NCBI GenBank assembly: GCA_029004695.1
Contig: JAQVZB010000003.1
Location: 1 to 29,189, forward strand
Source of the DNA: Bacilli bacterium
GTDB lineage: Bacteria; Bacillota_I; Bacilli_A; RF39; UBA660
Length of the DNA: 29,189 bases
Direction: 5' to 3'
Under the pieces are notes generated by a model, which had not been told where the DNA came from, did not search any database, and was given only the letters and a program-made list of their open reading frames with translations. The position numbers and the translations under genes were made by a program. How positions within the stretch are numbered: the first letter of the stretch is position 1; every line of letters begins with the position of its first letter. Below are positions 1-8,572 of the stretch, in pieces.

Positions 1-293
1 ATTACAACATTAATGATTGAGGTATATAGATTTCTTTTTTGATTAAAATTCTCTCTTTTACCCTCTGTATTAAAGTTATTATACATATTTTTACAATCAT
101 CTTTAATTTCATTTTCATATTTATAATTACAATATTCGGTTTTATATTCTTCAAAAGTATAGCCAGGTTCTTTAACCAAAATATTTACTAAATTATTACC
201 AGTAAATATTAAAGCTGCTAAAAACCAGATTAATAAAATGCCATTAGTTATTTTTAAGATAAGTTCTTTATCTTTACTAAAAAGGTTTATCAT
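1..293 (-). CDS. Partial hypothetical membrane protein (C-terminus outside window)
   Basis: A reading frame on the minus strand starts with ATG at 293 and stays open to the window edge. The ATG follows a strong Shine-Dalgarno site (AGGAGG, complement of 296-302). The visible 97 residues begin MINLFSKDKELILKITNGIL, then one hydrophobic segment (about residues 17-32, LLIWFLAALIF), then a polar part with two spaced cysteines (EYCNYKYEN... DDCKN). This suggests a membrane-anchored protein with an extracytoplasmic domain. It is divergent from the FtsW/RodA gene. I do not recognise a family, and the missing C-terminus prevents a better call. Confidence 0.7.
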   Translation of the reverse strand, partial: MINLFSKDKELILKITNGILLIWFLAALIFTGNNLVNILVKEPGYTFEEYKTEYCNYKYENEIKDDCKNMYNNFNTEGKRENFNQKRNLYTSIINVV

Positions 294-409
294 TTCACCT
301 CCTTTATATTTCTATTTATATTATATCTACCGTTAATTAATATGTAAAGAAAATATTTACTTATTTTTAATTATGAGTATTTTATGTTATTATTATACTA
401 GGAGTATAT

Positions 410-1558
410 ATGAAATCAACCTTTAAAAAAATGGATAAAACGCTTTTTTTTCTAATGATTGTATTTACAATTTTAGGATTAATAATGATTTTTAGTGCAT
501 CAAGTATTACAGCTGTTTTATATAATGGTGTTGAAGAATCTTATTATTTTAAAAAACATATATATATAATTATAGTTTCTTGGATATTTGGTTTTATCGT
601 ACTTAAACAACCAATAAAAAAATATAAGTTATTAGGCCCAGTTGGAATATTAATTGTGATATTTCTTTTAGCAGGTTTAATACCTTATGGAACTATTACT
701 AACAGCGCTAAAAGTTGGTATAATTTAGGTTTTTTTTCACTACAACCTAGTGAATTTGCCAAATCAATAGTAATAGTTTATTTAGCAATAGCTTTAGAAA
801 AAATATATCAAAAAAAAGATTTTACTTTAAATAAAATAATCACTCCTTTTCTTTTTGTCTTAATAATATTAATATTTACTGCAATTCAGCCTGATTTAGG
901 TACAGCAGCAGTTATTGGTGGGATTGCCTTTTTTATTTTTTTAGCTTTACCTTTTAATAATCCCAAAATAAACAAATTAAAAATATTTGGTATTATTTCA
1001 GTGATCATTGTATCTTTATTCATTATATTTGGTGATAAAGTTTTAAATACTGAACAATCAAGTCGTCTAATCTTTAAAGAACCTTGCACTAGATATATAG
1101 ATAAAACTGGTTATCAAGTATGCAATGGGTTTATAGCTATTAACAATGGTGGTTTATTTGGAACTGGACTTGGAAATTCTACTCAAAAATATTTATATTT
1201 GCCAGAAGCTTATACTGATTTTATCTTCCCAATTATTGTTGAAGAGTTGGGGGCTATTATTTCTATTCTTATCATTTTAGCTTTTATTGTTCTTTTATAT
1301 CGAATATTAAAAATTGCTAAGCATGCTAGTACATTAAGTGGTTCAATAATGGCTTATGGTTCTTTTATATTTATTCTTTTACATTTATTAATTAATTTAT
1401 TAGGAATATTAGCAATAATACCTTTAACTGGAATTCCAGTTCCATTTTTAAGTTATGGTGGTTCATTTTATATTAATATTATCTTTGTTTTATTTTTAAC
1501 TCAAAGAGTTCATATTGAAACTTATGAAGTGAAAAAAGCTAAAATATTAAGGGGATGA
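410..1558 (+). CDS. FtsW/RodA/SpoVE-family (SEDS) peptidoglycan glycosyltransferase
   Basis: The 382-residue polytopic membrane protein has SEDS family marks in order: NSAKSWYNLGFFSLQPSEFAK (about residues 98-118), the IQPDLGTAA motif (about 160), the NGGLFGTGLGNSTQKYLYLP segment followed by TDFIFPIIVEELG (about 247-280), and the C-terminal GIPVPFLSYGGSF (about 340-352). SEDS proteins polymerise lipid II glycan strands with a class B PBP partner during division (FtsW), elongation (RodA) or spore cortex synthesis (SpoVE). I cannot choose between these from sequence. The extracytoplasmic loop carries two cysteines (EPCTRY...YQVCNG) that could form a disulfide. A GGAG site lies just before the ATG. 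The TGA stop is four bases before the next gene, so the two are probably cotranscribed. Confidence 0.93.
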   Translation: MKSTFKKMDKTLFFLMIVFTILGLIMIFSASSITAVLYNGVEESYYFKKHIYIIIVSWIFGFIVLKQPIKKYKLLGPVGILIVIFLLAGLIPYGTITNSAKSWYNLGFFSLQPSEFAKSIVIVYLAIALEKIYQKKDFTLNKIITPFLFVLIILIFTAIQPDLGTAAVIGGIAFFIFLALPFNNPKINKLKIFGIISVIIVSLFIIFGDKVLNTEQSSRLIFKEPCTRYIDKTGYQVCNGFIAINNGGLFGTGLGNSTQKYLYLPEAYTDFIFPIIVEELGAIISILIILAFIVLLYRILKIAKHASTLSGSIMAYGSFIFILLHLLINLLGILAIIPLTGIPVPFLSYGGSFYINIIFVLFLTQRVHIETYEVKKAKILRG

Positions 1559-1562
1559 TGAA

Positions 1563-2246
1563 ATGAAATTAAATACTAAAGGTATATCATTAGTAGAAAT
1601 TATTATTAGTATTACTTTAATATCAATAATTATTGTCTTTATTTTATCAGTATTAATTAATGTTCGTTCTGAAGATCAAGAAAGTAAAGAATTATCACAA
1701 TTAAAACTTAATCAAGCCTTAATAACAAAAGAAATTCATACTGATTTTATTGAACGAGAATTGATTGGAATAGAATCATGTGAAGATGGTGGACCGAATC
1801 CTAGTGATAGACTTAATGATTCTGTAAGATCCTATATTAAAACAAAAAGCAATTCATTTGAAACATCAGGTAAATCTTATTGCTTAAAACTAATATATAA
1901 TCCTGCTAAAGGTGAAGATAATGTTGGTTATTTGTTATATTATAGTTATTACTATGGCGATCCTAAAGAAAATATTGAAGATGAAATATATGTTACAGGT
2001 TACCGTCGCGGAGATAAAAGTATTATTAGAGAGACTCAAAAAAGATTTGATTCAACAATAAATGGTATAGCAAATATAAATTGTTCTCTTGATAATCCTA
2101 ATTTATGTGTCGTATTAATAAATATGCCAATCCTAGCTAAAAATGGCGATGATTATGGAATAAATTTAAGTTATATATCGGAAAAAGGCTTCCAAGCAAT
2201 CTCTTTAATTAGTGCTCATTATAATTTTGAAATACATAAACAATAA
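1563..2246 (+). CDS. Prepilin-type N-terminal methylation-domain protein (pseudopilin-like)
   Basis: The 227-residue protein begins MKLNTKGISLVEIIISITLI. This is a type IV prepilin leader: a short basic stretch, Gly at the cleavage point, hydrophobic residues and Glu at +5 of the mature protein, followed by one long hydrophobic helix (about residues 8-30). After cleavage by a PilD/ComC-type peptidase it would sit in the membrane with its polar C-terminal domain outside. That domain has cysteines (ESCEDGG, SYCLK, NCSLDNPNLC). The gene follows the SEDS gene by four bases with a GGGG-type ribosome site. Its 3' end overlaps the convergent YlbJ-like gene by about 42 bases. No other pilus genes are in view, so a role in competence, secretion or something else is undecided. 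Confidence 0.8.
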   Translation: MKLNTKGISLVEIIISITLISIIIVFILSVLINVRSEDQESKELSQLKLNQALITKEIHTDFIERELIGIESCEDGGPNPSDRLNDSVRSYIKTKSNSFETSGKSYCLKLIYNPAKGEDNVGYLLYYSYYYGDPKENIEDEIYVTGYRRGDKSIIRETQKRFDSTINGIANINCSLDNPNLCVVLINMPILAKNGDDYGINLSYISEKGFQAISLISAHYNFEIHKQ

Positions 2247-3083
2247 AAATAATATTAGATGAATAATTCTTGATTTATAAAATAAACTGTAGTCTAAATT
2301 ATAATTTTTTAGAATACTTTTGATTTGAACATTTATTGAGAATCCTCCAAAAGATAATAATATTCCCGTAAAAATTAATTTAAGATTATAATTATCAATA
2401 AAATTAATTTCTTTAATACCATTTGTTATTTCAAATATACCGGTTATTAAAGGGTGGTTATATGATATTAAAGCTGATAATGCATTAAATAACACTAAAA
2501 CCCCTAGAATTAATAATAAAGTATCAATCGCTTTCGAAATCGATAATACGATATTAAAATCTTTAGGTTTTAATTCTACATGATTAATATAATTACAATC
2601 AACATTACGATTGAAAAAACCAATTAATAAATTAATTATAATATTTAATATTATAATTAATATTGAATCTTTAATTTCTAAATAACTAGTGATAGTTAAT
2701 ATTAAAATCGGATTATACAACAAAGACATAGATAAAACTTTAATAGCTTCGTCTTTGTTTATTAAATTGTTATCTAAAAGATCTTTTATATATTTAGCAT
2801 TAGTAGGGCAGCCACTAATTAAACTCATAATAAAAACATAAGATGAATATTTACTCATTTTAAATGCTTTATTAAATATAAAACCAATATATTTAGTAAT
2901 AGAATTTATTAAATCGGTACTTATAATTAAATCACTTATAATTAAAAAAGGAAATATCGAAGGAAAAATATTTGTAATCCAGATGTTAACAGATTCTAAA
3001 ATTGCTCCAATTATAACTGTTCTTTTTATTATAATTAATCCTATAAGTAAAACTATTGACACTTTTTTAATTTTATTTATCAT
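2205..3083 (-). CDS. ylbJ: YlbJ-like sporulation-associated integral membrane protein
   Basis: A 292-residue multi-span membrane protein. It has the YlbJ-type N-terminal pattern NIFPSIFPFLIISDLII (about residues 37-53) and the SGCPTNAKYIKDLLDNN motif (about residues 90-106), which matches the GxPxGA(K/R) gate-like segment of the nucleoside-recognition/YlbJ family. B. subtilis YlbJ is a mother-cell protein needed for full spore formation; this copy is roughly 100 residues shorter. The start follows AGAGG. It lies divergent to the PDZ-Lon protease and convergent with the prepilin gene, with an overlap. Family assignment is good; the role in sporulation is inferred from the family and from spoIVB in the window. 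Confidence 0.75.
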   Translation of the reverse strand: MINKIKKVSIVLLIGLIIIKRTVIIGAILESVNIWITNIFPSIFPFLIISDLIISTDLINSITKYIGFIFNKAFKMSKYSSYVFIMSLISGCPTNAKYIKDLLDNNLINKDEAIKVLSMSLLYNPILILTITSYLEIKDSILIIILNIIINLLIGFFNRNVDCNYINHVELKPKDFNIVLSISKAIDTLLLILGVLVLFNALSALISYNHPLITGIFEITNGIKEINFIDNYNLKLIFTGILLSFGGFSINVQIKSILKNYNLDYSLFYKSRIIHLILFLLFMYFKIIMSTN

Positions 3084-3098
3084 AATACCTCTTTGATT

Positions 3099-3107
3099 TG
3101 CTATAAT
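3099..3107 (+). promoter_or_regulatory. Extended -10 promoter for the PDZ-Lon protease gene
   Basis: TGCTATAAT is a perfect TGn-extended -10 element. The predicted transcript start (about 3114) falls after the upstream ATG at 3112 and just before an AAGGGA ribosome site, so translation should begin at the ATG at 3130. Confidence 0.6.
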
Positions 3108-3129
3108 TTAAATGAAGGGACGCAAAATA

Positions 3130-4155
3130 ATGATTAATAAACTTTATGATAGATTTAAACAATTTATTAAATATAATCTTTCTTTTTTAATTTTTTTACT
3201 TCTTTTCTTAGGTACATTTAGTATAAAAACTGATTATAGTATATATAAAGCTGGTGGAAGCATTAATATAAGCCAAAGAATAAACCGAGCTAATGATTTA
3301 AGTTCTTCATCTGGATCATTTAATATGGCATATGTTGGCATGATTCAAGGTAAATTGCCATTTTATTTACTTGCTAAAATAATTCCATCTTGGGAATTAA
3401 TTCCGAATGATGAAATAACATATAATAATGAAGAAACGATTAATGATTCCTTAAAACGAGATCATTTATATTATGAAGAATCAATTAGTAATGCTAAACT
3501 TATCGCATATAAAAAAAGTAATATTCCTTTTAAGATGACTAAAATTAATAATTTTATTATATATGTTGATGAAAAATGTAGTGCTAATTTAAAAATAGGC
3601 GATGAAATTATATCTTATGATGGCATTAATTATTCGGATTTAAATACTTTAAAAGATTATATTAAGACTAAAAAGAAAGGTGATAATATATCTTTGATCA
3701 TTAATCGAGATAATAAAAAAATTAATGAAAAAGTAATTATCTTTGAAGAAGATGATACATTATTAATTGGGGTTGCTACTGTTTCGATATATAATATTAA
3801 ATCTGAAAAAAATATTATAATTGATCCGAAAACTTCAGAAAGTGGACCTAGTGGAGGGTTGATTTTAAGTTTAGCTATTTATGATGCTTTATTAGATAAA
3901 GATATTACGAAAGGAAATAAAATTGTCGGAACAGGTGCTATCCAATTAGATGGAACTGTAACCGAAATAGGGGGAATAAAATATAAATTAGCGGGAGCCG
4001 TAAAAGAGAAAGCTGATCTATTTATCGTTCCCAATGCTAATTTAAAAGAAGCATTAAAGTATGCTAAAGAAGAAAAATATGATATAATTATTAAAGGAGT
4101 TTCTAATTTTGATGAGGCTTTAGAGGTCCTTAACAAGATGGAGGTAAAAAAATGA
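3130..4155 (+). CDS. Membrane-anchored PDZ / Lon-type (S16) serine protease, SepM/YlbL family
   Basis: A 341-residue protein with an N-terminal membrane anchor (about residues 13-32), a PDZ domain (about residues 140-205, including LKIGDEIISYDGI) and a C-terminal Lon-type S16 domain. The catalytic serine is in SGPSGGL (about residue 241) and the dyad lysine in the GGIKYKLAGA segment (about residue 280). Streptococcal SepM trims a competence peptide outside the cell; YlbL is a DNA-damage checkpoint protease in B. subtilis. An in-frame ATG at 3112 is open, but it lacks a ribosome site and sits at the transcript start; AAGGGA precedes the ATG at 3130, which I prefer. The stop overlaps the next start (ATGA), so the two are translationally coupled. 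Confidence 0.88.
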   Translation: MINKLYDRFKQFIKYNLSFLIFLLLFLGTFSIKTDYSIYKAGGSINISQRINRANDLSSSSGSFNMAYVGMIQGKLPFYLLAKIIPSWELIPNDEITYNNEETINDSLKRDHLYYEESISNAKLIAYKKSNIPFKMTKINNFIIYVDEKCSANLKIGDEIISYDGINYSDLNTLKDYIKTKKKGDNISLIINRDNKKINEKVIIFEEDDTLLIGVATVSIYNIKSEKNIIIDPKTSESGPSGGLILSLAIYDALLDKDITKGNKIVGTGAIQLDGTVTEIGGIKYKLAGAVKEKADLFIVPNANLKEALKYAKEEKYDIIIKGVSNFDEALEVLNKMEVKK

Positions 4156-5513
4156 AAAGATATTTTATAGATATCGATAAAGCAGGAAGAATTTATTTAG
4201 ATGACATAACATTATTGAGTGATAATTTAAAAATTAAATCAGTTAATAAAAATGGTGATATTGTATTAAAACCAATTTTATCAACTAGTGGATTTCATAA
4301 AAATCAAGTAGAAGAATATGCAGCTGAATGCAAAAGTAGAAATGAAGAATTATTATATGAAGTATATGAAAGTGAAATAATTAATCGTAATGTTTTATTA
4401 GAAGATGTTTATGAATTTGAAGAAATAAAAGAAGGTTTATATCGTGATGCAACGCAACCTGTTAATACTCATGCTATTAAATTAATTGAATTTGGGGCAT
4501 TAAAGTATACAAATTTAAAAAATGTTCAGATAAATGATTTTAATATTGTTATGATAACACCTGATATAAGCGATGACGGAACATTATTTTATGATAAAAA
4601 TAATTCCTTAATTAGAGTTAAACAATCAATTAATAAATTAAGATATGAATTAAATACTGATCAATTAGGTTCTGATATATATATCCTAACTACAAATCCA
4701 GAAATACTTGATGATTGTCGCACTTGGATAACAGAAATTACTGATATTGGAAATAATAATTGTTATATAAGCAATAAAAATTATTATTTAGTAAAGCCAC
4801 TAAGTAATAAAGATTTAAGTAATTTATCGCAAGATGATATAAAATTATATCGAAATTTAACCGCTTCAAGTATTCCAGTTAAAAAGCAACGCGTAAATAA
4901 TCGTATAATCCTAAATAATACTGATTCAAATGATTATGATGATTATTTAATGGTAAGAAGAGAAAATTTAGAAGAATTATTAGCCTTAGGACTTAGTAAA
5001 ATGCCTCTTAAAGAACATATTGAAGTATATACTCAAAATAAAGATAATTTTGTTAAAAAAGCCCTAGAAGATACTTTAGATATACCTAAAACTTATTTAA
5101 ATAAAAATAATCTGCCTAAAAACGAATCAAGTAAAGGCCATAAAATTGATATATTTTACGATCAAGATCCATTATCACCAGTACCTAAAGCAATTATGAA
5201 TGGTGAACCAGTTGAATTTGAACAAGTAGATTATACTGAAGAAGGTTATCCAATATGGAAACAAACTATTAAAATAGTTCAAAATAAATCAAAAGCAGAA
5301 TTCGCTTATGATTTAGCATTAAAAGGGAATAAATATTTTATTAAAGTTTCTGGTTTATCAAATGAAAGTGATATAATTACCGAATTAAGAGATACAGGAT
5401 TATTATATGAATTTGTCTTATATGAAAATGATGATTATAAAAATAAAAGAAATATTACTTATTATGTATCTAAACCATATAAGAAAAATAACGAAGTTGG
5501 CTTAACAAAATAA
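4152..5513 (+). CDS. Hypothetical protein coupled to the PDZ-Lon protease
   Basis: A 453-residue soluble-looking acidic protein with no signal peptide and no membrane segment. It starts MKRYFIDIDKAGRIYLDDIT, and I do not recognise a domain. The middle (about residues 230-330) is rich in Asn, Lys and Asp and looks flexible. The C-terminal part (about 340-450) is better ordered, with DPLSPVPKAIMNGEPVEFEQ and WKQTIKIVQNKSKAEFAYDL. GGAGG precedes the ATG by seven bases, and the start overlaps the protease stop by four bases. The coupling suggests a partner or substrate relation, but nothing in the sequence proves it. A terminator follows at 5516. It may be restricted to this lineage. Confidence 0.75.
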   Translation: MKRYFIDIDKAGRIYLDDITLLSDNLKIKSVNKNGDIVLKPILSTSGFHKNQVEEYAAECKSRNEELLYEVYESEIINRNVLLEDVYEFEEIKEGLYRDATQPVNTHAIKLIEFGALKYTNLKNVQINDFNIVMITPDISDDGTLFYDKNNSLIRVKQSINKLRYELNTDQLGSDIYILTTNPEILDDCRTWITEITDIGNNNCYISNKNYYLVKPLSNKDLSNLSQDDIKLYRNLTASSIPVKKQRVNNRIILNNTDSNDYDDYLMVRRENLEELLALGLSKMPLKEHIEVYTQNKDNFVKKALEDTLDIPKTYLNKNNLPKNESSKGHKIDIFYDQDPLSPVPKAIMNGEPVEFEQVDYTEEGYPIWKQTIKIVQNKSKAEFAYDLALKGNKYFIKVSGLSNESDIITELRDTGLLYEFVLYENDDYKNKRNITYYVSKPYKKNNEVGLTK

Positions 5514-5515
5514 AT

Positions 5516-5538
5516 AGAATGAAATTCATTCTTTTTTT
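5516..5538 (+). terminator. Rho-independent terminator after the protease-hypothetical pair
   Basis: The stem AGAATGA/TCATTCT with a three-base loop is followed by a run of T. It begins three bases after the stop codon. Confidence 0.75.
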
Positions 5539-5556
5539 ATGATTATATTTACTTTC

Positions 5557-5585
5557 TAGACTTATTTTAATGATTTTGATAAAAT
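5557..5585 (+). promoter_or_regulatory. Probable mutS promoter
   Basis: A TAGACT -35-like box and TGATAAAAT (extended -10, core TAAAAT at 5580-5585) are 17 bases apart. The predicted start is about 5592, just before the GGGGAAG ribosome site. Confidence 0.5.
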
Positions 5586-5606
5586 AAATATAAGTGGGGA
5601 AGTAAC

Positions 5607-8132
5607 ATGAAAATAAGTGATATAAATTATAATGAATTAAGTCCAATGATGAAACAATATGTTGATATTAAAAATAATTATAAGGATGAATTTTTATTTT
5701 ACCGAGTTGGGGATTTTTATGAATTATTTTTTGAAGATGCTTTAAAAGTAGTAAGAGAATTAGATTTAACTTTAACTGGTAAAAATGGTGGTTTAAAAGA
5801 AAGGATACCGATGGCTGGTGTTCCTCATCATGCTGTTAAAAGTTATGTCGAAAAACTAGTTTCAAAAGGATTTAAAGTTGCTATTTGTGATCAAGTTGAA
5901 AATCCTAAAAATACTAAAGGGATGGTTAAAAGAGAAGTAACAGAAGTAATAAGTAAAGGAACTATTGTTGATTTAGAATTTTTAAATAGTTATGATTTTA
6001 ACTATATTGGTAGTTTAATTGATTATGATTATGTTTATTTATTAACTTATACTGATATTTCTACTGGTAATGTATATGCTGAATTTTTAAATCATGAAAA
6101 AGATGCTCTTATTAATAGAGTAATTAATTTAAATTTAAAAGAAATTATTATTAAAAATAATTTTGATTTAAATTTATTAAGTATTTTGAAAAATAATTAT
6201 AATATTAATATTACTATTATTGATAATACATATGAAGAAAATCATAAAATTATAAATAATATTAAAAATTATCAAGTAAAAGAAGGAATAAAACATTTAT
6301 TTTATTATTTAATTACGATTCAATTAAAAGAAATAATTCATTTTAATGATGTAATTATAATTGAGAATAATGAATATTTATTAATGGATATTCATACGGT
6401 TAGAAATTTAGAATTATTCGAAACTTTAAGATTAAAAGAACGCCAATATAGTTTAATATGGTTACTAGATAAATGTAAGACTTCAATGGGTTCAAGAACT
6501 TTAAAAGATTTTTTAACTAATCCTTTAAAAGATGAAATAAAAATAAATAAAAGATTAGATTATATCGAAAAATTTAACAATGAATTTATTTTAAAAAGTG
6601 AATTATTAGAACTTTTATATGAAATTTATGATCTTGAAAGATTGTGTGGTAAAGCTGTTTGTGGTTCATTAAATGGTAGAGACTTATTACAAATAAAGAA
6701 ATCCTTAAAAGTATTACCAGATATAATAAAAATTATTGATCAATTAAAATTAAATATCAAAATAAATGACCATCGAGAATTATATCAATTACTAGAAAAA
6801 GCCATTTATGAAGAACCACCAGTTACGATTAAAGATGGCTATTTAATTAAAGAAAATTATAATAATGAGTTAGATGAACTTAAAAAAATAAGACGAGGTG
6901 GTAAAGACTATTTAGCTACTTTAGAAAAAGAGGAAAGAGAAAAAACGGGGATATCTAATTTAAAGGTAGGTTTTAATAAAGTATTTGGTTATTATATTGA
7001 GATAAGTAAAAGTAATATAAATAAAATAAAACCCGAATATGGTTGGGAAAGAAGACAAACCTTAACGACGGGAGAAAGATATATAACCCCTTCATTAAAG
7101 GAAAAAGAAGCTTTAATATTAAATGCTGAAGAAAAAATAATTGATTTAGAATATGAATTATTTATGGAAATAAAAAATATTATTAAACAAGAAATTATGG
7201 AATTAAAGAAGACTTCAACTAATATTGGTTATATTGATGCTTTAGTTTCTTTAAGTGTCATAAGTGAAAATCATAAATTAATAAGACCTAAATTTAATCA
7301 TAATCATGTAATAAATATTAAAAATGGTTTTCATCCTATTATTAGTGTTGTAAGTGAAAAAGAATATATAAAAAATGATATCATCATGGACGAAAATATT
7401 AATACTTTATTAATAACTGGCCCAAATATGAGTGGTAAAAGTACTTATATGAGACAACTTGCTATTACGATATTAATGGCTCAAATCGGTTCTTTTGTTC
7501 CAGCTGATGAAGCTGATTTACCTATTTTTGATCAAATATTTACTAGAATTGGGGCATCTGATGATTTAGTAAGTGGTGAATCTACTTTTATGGTTGAAAT
7601 GTTAGAAGCTCGAAATGCCGTCGTAAATGCGACTGAAAATAGTTTAATTTTATTTGATGAATTAGGTCGAGGAACGGCAACTTATGATGGTATGAGTATC
7701 GCCGAAGCAATTCTTGAATATATAACTAAAAATATCAAATGCAAAACTTTATTTAGCACTCATTATCATGAACTTACAGCACTAGATAAAAGATTTAAAA
7801 GTATTAAAAATATTCATGTTAGCGCTGCTGAAGAAAATGGTAATTTAGTCTTTTTACATAAAGTAAAAGATGGTTCGATAGATAAAAGTTATGGGGTTAA
7901 TGTCGCAGCATTAGCTAAAATGCCGGATGAAATAATAAATCGAGCAAATGAATTATTAAATGAATATGAAAGTAATCCGAAAAAGGTTAAATCAAATGAA
8001 ATGCAATTATCATTTGATTTAAATGAAAAAAATGAATTAAAAGACAAATTAATCGATATTGACCCTTTAAGAGTGACTCCTTTAGAATCGCTTAATATAT
8101 TATATGAATTAAAAGAAATATCTAAAAAATAA
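5607..8132 (+). CDS. mutS: DNA mismatch repair ATPase MutS
   Basis: This 841-residue protein has the normal length and architecture of bacterial MutS1. The N-terminal mismatch-binding domain has the Phe-x-Glu motif (RVGDFYELF, about residues 32-40), followed by connector, lever and clamp domains. The C-terminal ABC-type ATPase has Walker A GPNMSGKST (about residue 605), Walker B LILFDELGRGTATYDG and the STHYHELT switch. It recognises mispairs and small loops and recruits MutL. The start follows GGGGAAG. No mutL lies next to it here, although mutS-mutL pairing is common in Firmicutes. The next gene, nusB, has its own promoter. Confidence 0.98.
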   Translation: MKISDINYNELSPMMKQYVDIKNNYKDEFLFYRVGDFYELFFEDALKVVRELDLTLTGKNGGLKERIPMAGVPHHAVKSYVEKLVSKGFKVAICDQVENPKNTKGMVKREVTEVISKGTIVDLEFLNSYDFNYIGSLIDYDYVYLLTYTDISTGNVYAEFLNHEKDALINRVINLNLKEIIIKNNFDLNLLSILKNNYNINITIIDNTYEENHKIINNIKNYQVKEGIKHLFYYLITIQLKEIIHFNDVIIIENNEYLLMDIHTVRNLELFETLRLKERQYSLIWLLDKCKTSMGSRTLKDFLTNPLKDEIKINKRLDYIEKFNNEFILKSELLELLYEIYDLERLCGKAVCGSLNGRDLLQIKKSLKVLPDIIKIIDQLKLNIKINDHRELYQLLEKAIYEEPPVTIKDGYLIKENYNNELDELKKIRRGGKDYLATLEKEEREKTGISNLKVGFNKVFGYYIEISKSNINKIKPEYGWERRQTLTTGERYITPSLKEKEALILNAEEKIIDLEYELFMEIKNIIKQEIMELKKTSTNIGYIDALVSLSVISENHKLIRPKFNHNHVINIKNGFHPIISVVSEKEYIKNDIIMDENINTLLITGPNMSGKSTYMRQLAITILMAQIGSFVPADEADLPIFDQIFTRIGASDDLVSGESTFMVEMLEARNAVVNATENSLILFDELGRGTATYDGMSIAEAILEYITKNIKCKTLFSTHYHELTALDKRFKSIKNIHVSAAEENGNLVFLHKVKDGSIDKSYGVNVAALAKMPDEIINRANELLNEYESNPKKVKSNEMQLSFDLNEKNELKDKLIDIDPLRVTPLESLNILYELKEISKK

Positions 8133-8154
8133 TAGCGCATCGATTATTTTTTTA

Positions 8155-8163
8155 TGATATACT
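8155..8163 (+). promoter_or_regulatory. Extended -10 promoter for nusB-xseA-xseB
   Basis: TGATATACT (TGn + TATACT) lies 17 bases before the nusB ATG at 8180. The transcript start would be near 8170, leaving the GAGG ribosome site in a short leader. An AT-only dyad (about 8124-8152) just upstream may terminate mutS transcription weakly. Confidence 0.5.
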
Positions 8164-8179
8164 AATTATGAGGTTATTT

Positions 8180-8572
8180 ATGAAAAATAGAACGAAATTA
8201 AGAGAACAAATTATGATTATTATTTATCAAATATCATTATATAAGAATAATGGTCTAGTTTATGATGTTGATAATGTCATAAAAGAAAATATGGAAATTG
8301 AAAATGAATTTGTTAAAGATATGGTTTATGGAATTATTACTTATTATGATGAATTAAATATCGTTGCTAATAAATATCTTAGTAACTGGTCTATTGATCG
8401 TATCGATAATATTGGAGCAGCTATTTTAAGAATGGCTCTATATGAAATAAAATATACTGATACACCACCAATTGTGGTTATTAATGAAGCTATCGAATTA
8501 TGTAAAAAATATAGTGATGATAATGTTAGAAAAATGGTTAATGCGGTTTTAGATAAGGTAATAAATGAATAA
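8180..8572 (+). CDS. nusB: Transcription antitermination factor NusB
   Basis: A 130-residue all-helical protein with NusB features: N-terminal RTKLREQIMIIIYQISLY, the LSNWSIDRIDNIGAAILRMA segment, the TPPIVVINEAIELCKKYSDD signature and a C-terminal VNAVLDKV helix. NusB with NusE (S10) binds boxA RNA and promotes rRNA antitermination. An earlier in-frame ATG at 8168 is itself part of the ATGAGG ribosome site, so the ATG at 8180 is the likely start. The stop overlaps the xseA start by one base (TAATG), so nusB and xseA are coupled, an arrangement common in Firmicutes. Confidence 0.93.
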   Translation: MKNRTKLREQIMIIIYQISLYKNNGLVYDVDNVIKENMEIENEFVKDMVYGIITYYDELNIVANKYLSNWSIDRIDNIGAAILRMALYEIKYTDTPPIVVINEAIELCKKYSDDNVRKMVNAVLDKVINE

